From the NCBI RefSeq assembly GCF_010389155.1, contig NC_057766.1, positions 32,125,516 to 32,189,515 of the forward strand: a stretch of DNA of 64,000 nt. Direction: 5' to 3'. The stretch is from Erigeron canadensis (lineage: Eukaryota > Streptophyta > Magnoliopsida > Asterales > Asteraceae). Below the pieces are notes generated by a model. That model worked only from the letters and a program-made list of their open reading frames with translations. It made no database searches and was not told where the DNA came from. Positions 60,145 to 64,000 of this stretch are shown here, one piece after another (positions within the stretch are counted from its first letter, which is position 1; each line of letters begins with the position of its first letter). The position numbers and the translations under genes were made by a program.

Positions 60145-61920
60145 ATGGCCAATTTAAGAAGAAGTGCTACAAATGAAACACATTTAGTAAAAACAATATC
60201 TGCAATTATACTCAAAAGTTGTTCTTGGGACCTTCTCATAAAACCCAAATTAGGTTCATTAATCACTTCATCCACCATCAATCAAACCCTTCAAAACCTT
60301 TCAAAAATCAGCTATTTTTCTTGGAATTTCTTCAAATGGGTTGAATTAAACCCTGATTACAAGCATTCTTTACAATCTTGTTGGACGATGATCCACATTT
60401 TAGCTAAACAAAGACACTTCAAAACTGCACACCAACTGCTCGACAAAATTGCTCTGAGAGACTTTTTGTCGTCGCCCACGGTTTTGAACTCACTTGCGGA
60501 TACTTGTGATGACCCGGATGTGAATTCTCATGTTTTGAGCTGGTTGGTTATATTTTATGCCAATTCTAAGATGATCCAAGATGCAATTCAAGTGTTTGAG
60601 CATATGCGAGTTCATGGGTTAAAGCCGCAGTTGCCTGCTTGTACTGTTTTGTTGAACACGTTGGTTAAAGAGCGGTTGACTGATACGGTTTGGAAGGTTT
60701 ATAAGAAGATGGTGAAAAGTGGGGTGGTTCCGAATTTGTGTATCTATAATGTATTGATTCATGCTTGTTGTACGTCTTTGGATGTGGAGAAAGCGGAAGA
60801 ATTGTTGAGTGAAATGGAGTTTAAATGTGTTTTTCCTGATCTATATACTTATAATACGTTGATATCGTTGTATTGCAAAAAAGGTATGCATTATGAGGCT
60901 TTGTGTATTCAAGATAGAATGGATAGAGCGGGTGTTTGTCCTGACATTGTAACGTATAATGCTTTGATCTGTGGGTATTGTAAACAAGGTAGAATGAGGG
61001 AGGCGTTAAGAATGTTTAAGGAAATCAAAGGTGCTACTCCAAATCATGTGACATACACTAGTTTGATCGATGGGTATTGCAGAGTGAATGGTTTTAATGA
61101 GGCTATGTTATTGCGTGAAGAAATGGAAGCTAAAGGGTTGTTTCTTGGCACTGTTACGTATAACACGATTTTAAGAAAATTGTGTGAAGAGGGTAGGATA
61201 AAGGATGCAAATAAATTGTTGAATGAAATGAGTGGGAAAAAGGTTGTACCTGATAACATCACTTGTAATACTTTGATTAATGCTTATTGTAAGATAGGAG
61301 ATATGAAGTCTGCTTTGAAAGTTAGAGGGACAATGTTGAATGCCGGATTGAAACCTGACTCGTTTACTTACAAGGCATTGATTCATGGGTTTTGCAAGAC
61401 TCGAGATATGGAGAATGCTAAAGAATTTGTTTTCTCCATGATTAATGATGGGTTTTCTCCAAATTACTGCACATATTCTTGGCTTGTAGATCTTTACTGC
61501 AACCAAAACAACGAAGAGATGTTGGTGAAGTTACCTGATGAGTTATATCAGAAGGGTATAATTGTTGACATTTCGATTTTTAGGGCACTAATAAGGAGAT
61601 TATGCAAGAGAGAGAGGGTTGATCATGCTCAAAGAATATATGATATCATGCAGCAGAAAGGGATATCAGGAGATAGTGTTGTATTCTCGAGTTTGGCGTA
61701 TGCTTACTTGAAAGCAGGTGATACAAATACTGGTTTGAATATTTTTGATGAAATGTACAAGAACAGGTTGATGATCACTCAAAAAACCCATAAAAGTTTC
61801 ACTGCTAGTTATGCTGGTGATAACGGCATTTTGGAAACTTTTTGGAATCTTGCTGTTGAAAGAGGTTTAATTTCAAAAAGTACTTTGAAACAGATTTATC
61901 GAGCCGAAGAAAATTATTAG
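60145..61920 (+). CDS. P-class pentatricopeptide repeat protein
   Basis: Single exon, 591 aa, as usual for plant PPR genes. From about residue 145 there are roughly 12 degenerate 35-residue repeats with cores like TYNTLISLYCKKG, TYNALICGYCKQGRM, TYTSLIDGYCR and TYKALIHGFCK. There is no E, DYW or SMR extension, so it is P-class. Such proteins bind organellar RNA, each repeat contacting one base, and affect stability, splicing or translation. The N-terminus is moderately basic but not a clear-cut mitochondrial or plastid presequence. Similarity in length and start to Arabidopsis At5g38730 is suspected from memory only. It may instead be the PPR member of the SAMDC synteny block. Confidence 0.93.
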   Translation: MANLRRSATNETHLVKTISAIILKSCSWDLLIKPKLGSLITSSTINQTLQNLSKISYFSWNFFKWVELNPDYKHSLQSCWTMIHILAKQRHFKTAHQLLDKIALRDFLSSPTVLNSLADTCDDPDVNSHVLSWLVIFYANSKMIQDAIQVFEHMRVHGLKPQLPACTVLLNTLVKERLTDTVWKVYKKMVKSGVVPNLCIYNVLIHACCTSLDVEKAEELLSEMEFKCVFPDLYTYNTLISLYCKKGMHYEALCIQDRMDRAGVCPDIVTYNALICGYCKQGRMREALRMFKEIKGATPNHVTYTSLIDGYCRVNGFNEAMLLREEMEAKGLFLGTVTYNTILRKLCEEGRIKDANKLLNEMSGKKVVPDNITCNTLINAYCKIGDMKSALKVRGTMLNAGLKPDSFTYKALIHGFCKTRDMENAKEFVFSMINDGFSPNYCTYSWLVDLYCNQNNEEMLVKLPDELYQKGIIVDISIFRALIRRLCKRERVDHAQRIYDIMQQKGISGDSVVFSSLAYAYLKAGDTNTGLNIFDEMYKNRLMITQKTHKSFTASYAGDNGILETFWNLAVERGLISKSTLKQIYRAEENY

Positions 61921-62865
61921 GAAGCAAACTTTGCCAAGGAGTTAATGCTTCAAACATGTAAGTACTTTTTCCGAACCTTGACCACCCCATGCTAGACCCT
62001 CCCAGGCCCAAATTGCTTATTCTTGCTTATGTGAGCTCTACTTGCTTCCGACTTTGTTTTTTTGTGTTTTATGATCACCACTCAGGTTATACCAACTTAA
62101 TTCGGGCACAAGGTGTTAAAGTTTGTAAAAGCAAGTCTTCAATGTTAGGCACATATAGCCATATAGGTGTACGATGTAATCAAAACACCAAATAAAAGGG
62201 GTAGTACACTAGATCGACCCATAGACCAACCTACTTGGGATATATTTGGATTAATTCTTGTATGATAATAACCGAACCTAAAGTTAGTAATACGACAATG
62301 CCTATGTAACTAGTGTTTTTTATTCTTCTATGCAAACGATAAAAAGCTAATGTAAAAATAGTACTAATGAAACAACATATAAATTGGCTAAGAATTCATG
62401 GGATCTCACAGCATTTCTTGTCTAACAAATGCTGTTCACAAATTTTAAATAGCTAAATATAGAAACTATACATGAAGTTGATCAAAGTAGAAAGAAATTT
62501 CAACTTTTAAAAATAGAAAGCACCTTGCTCAAACCTTTCATGTTGTTAGTCACCCTTTAATATGGTAAATGTATGGTCTTGTTTCTTCCTGATTGAATCT
62601 CCTAAAAATAGAAAGTACCTAGTCCAAAACTTCCTGTTATTACTCTCAAGTTGTGGTCTTGTTTTGTCCAGATTTGAATCTCCAGAAAAATTACCATTTG
62701 TAGCCGAGAACTATGGACAATATGTGGAACTGTTTCTAAAAATAAATATCACATAAGCTATATATAACTATCCTTATTTATATACTTTGTGATCAACACG
62801 ATATATTGTCTCTTCAATTTCTTCTTACTTTTATAAACAGCTAATATCAATCTCAGAAATACAAT
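61921..62865. other. Intergenic region between the PPR and LEA genes
   Basis: No gene. A TATA-like TATTTATATA lies near 62775, about 90 bp before the LEA start. No clear ABRE or DRE/CRT core was seen close by. Confidence 0.4.
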
Positions 62866-63310
62866 ATGAACAACAACCAGAACATAGAGTACCAAGCTGG
62901 CGAGGCCAAGGCCAAAGCCGAGGTACTTCAGATTTGCCTTTTCTTCTCTTCATCATTTATTTGATAACGATAAGGTTTTGACAAAATGTAAAATTTACAC
63001 AAGAATCTATGTTTAAGCTTGAGATTATTTTCATCTTAGGAAAAGGGCAGCCAGATGAAGGAACAGGCTAGCAATGCCGCACAGTCCGCCCAAGACTCAA
63101 TTCAGCAGGTTCAGTTTTGATTTATCTTCTTTTAAACTTTCTACTAATTGTTATAATTATTTAATCTAATGTAAGGGGCATAAGTTGTATCTATTTATTG
63201 CGGTATACATCTTATTAAAATGGATGTCCATGCAGGCTGGACAACAGATGAAAGAAAAAGCACAAGATGCAACCGAGGCAGTGAAGAATGCGACTGGGAC
63301 AAACAAGTGA
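62866..63310 (+). CDS. KIN1/KIN2-type small LEA protein
   Basis: Three exons, 62866-62922, 63040-63108 and 63236-63310, total 201 bases, 66 aa, the exact length of Arabidopsis KIN1/KIN2. It is very hydrophilic, rich in Ala, Lys, Gln and Glu. The KIN-like features are YQAGEAKAKAEEK near the N-terminus, a central ASNAAQSAQDSIQQAGQQMKE helix, and the terminal ATGTNK. Members accumulate under cold, drought and ABA or in pollen, and are thought to protect membranes or proteins (family knowledge). Too short for ordinary ORF calls because of its introns. Confidence 0.9.
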
Positions 63311-64000
63311 ATCCCATTGATCAATCACCATCTTATCTCATAATGAGAACGCGCTCTCCATTTCTTTTTTATTCAGTTTAATTGTTTCACATTTTTTTGC
63401 ATTTTCTCTAAGTTATCTTTGAACAAAAGATACACAGATATTACGAAGCTTGTTTCGATAAGATTTACAGATTTGCAATTTCTCTGAGTTTCTTTGTATC
63501 ATCAATGTGATGTTGGATACTTGGATTATATGGATTTATTATATCCTTATATTAATGGGAATTAACTTATGAACGGTAACGGTGATGAATAATAACCGTC
63601 TATGTGGAGAGTTATTATTCGTTCATCACACATCACTAATCATTACTTAAATTTTGTTACATCGTATTCTGTTCGGGTTTTCCTTATCATTAAGTTCATT
63701 AGCATTCCTCATTTTTTATTTAATTCTCCCCTAGTCACATAACTTTTTATTTGAACAGCTTCCTAGTCACATAACTACATATTATTTGTAGATATATACA
63801 TAACTTTACAGTAACATATTACATTACATTACAGGGTTTTTTTTTTATTATCTTTTGAAAAGCACACTACAGTAATTAACATGTGGAAATATTGAAGCTT
63901 TGGAATACAAATTGATGATAAACAGAAAACTTTAGCAATTGAATGTTTATTAGTTTACTTTTCTTCGGGAAAAAAGTGGTCCAAAATTCTAATGGCCCTC
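63311..64000. other. 3' region of the LEA gene to window edge
   Basis: No gene. An inverted repeat at 63582-63629 (GTGATGAATAATAAC against GTTATTATTCGTTCATCAC, 4-base bulge, short loop) lies ~270 bp past the stop. It may be a tiny MITE or simply a hairpin in the 3' UTR. Confidence 0.4.

Overview
This is a window of plant nuclear DNA, almost certainly from a eudicot. Coding genes are split by short GT-AG introns, intergenic DNA is very AT-rich, and small Helitron, SINE, MULE and MITE-type elements are common. The protein set is plant-specific: FLX-like, BAHD acyltransferase, plant tetraspanin, FTSHI, PPR, KIN-type LEA, and SAMDC with its conserved upstream ORF. An asterid or Asteraceae source seems plausible, but I cannot prove it from the sequence. 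No bacterial, organellar or viral segment was recognised.

Layout. 1.7-5.5 kb: an FLX-like 2 coiled-coil gene (minus) with a 1.67 kb leader intron. 5.5-9.5 kb: repeats, namely a small Helitron, two adjacent fold-back palindromes, a 168-bp tandem duplication and a Helitron 3' end. 9.6-11.0 kb: a single-exon BAHD acyltransferase (minus). 11.9-12.7 kb: a tetraspanin (plus). 13.0-16.1 kb: a type-2 tryptophan synthase beta-like enzyme (minus). 17.0-19.5 kb: an archaeal-type cofactor-independent phosphoglycerate mutase (minus). 19.5-32.5 kb: a gene-poor block of small Helitrons (one pair in tandem), a MULE-like element with a 9-bp target duplication, two large tandem duplications and SINEs. 32.5-35.4 kb: UBC22-type ubiquitin-conjugating E2 (plus), convergent with proline dehydrogenase at 36.2-38.3 kb (minus). 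38.5-42.2 kb: a Tourist-like MITE, a long fold-back element and Helitrons. 42.8-46.6 kb: FTSHI3-like inactive FtsH (minus). 46.6-50.5 kb: repeats and a possible RPA/DUF223 remnant. 50.9-54.7 kb: TBC RabGAP (plus). 55.7-58.1 kb: S-adenosylmethionine decarboxylase with split leader and uORF (plus). 60.1-61.9 kb: P-class PPR protein (plus). 62.9-63.3 kb: 66-residue KIN/LEA protein (plus).

How the genes relate. This is not an operon-like system and no new biosynthetic or defence system is evident. Exon boundaries were worked out by hand. For every spliced gene the exon lengths sum to a whole number of codons and the junctions keep the family sequence intact. From memory, two Arabidopsis microsynteny blocks appear to be joined here: TrpB2/PGM/ProDH (like the At3g30775-At3g30841 and At5g38530-At5g38710 regions) and FTSHI3/TBC/SAMDC/LEA/PPR (like At3g02450-At3g02490 and At5g15930-At5g15980). 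Several products touch stress metabolism (proline catabolism, polyamines, KIN/LEA), but co-regulation is only inference.

The most interesting leads are these: recurrent small-Helitron ends reading CTCG|T instead of the canonical CTRR|T, including one nested insertion that fixes the boundary; an altered tiny/small uORF arrangement in SAMDC; a UBC22 start codon isolated in its own exon; fold-back elements with near-zero loop; and a Tyr-rich low-complexity tail on the FLX-like protein.
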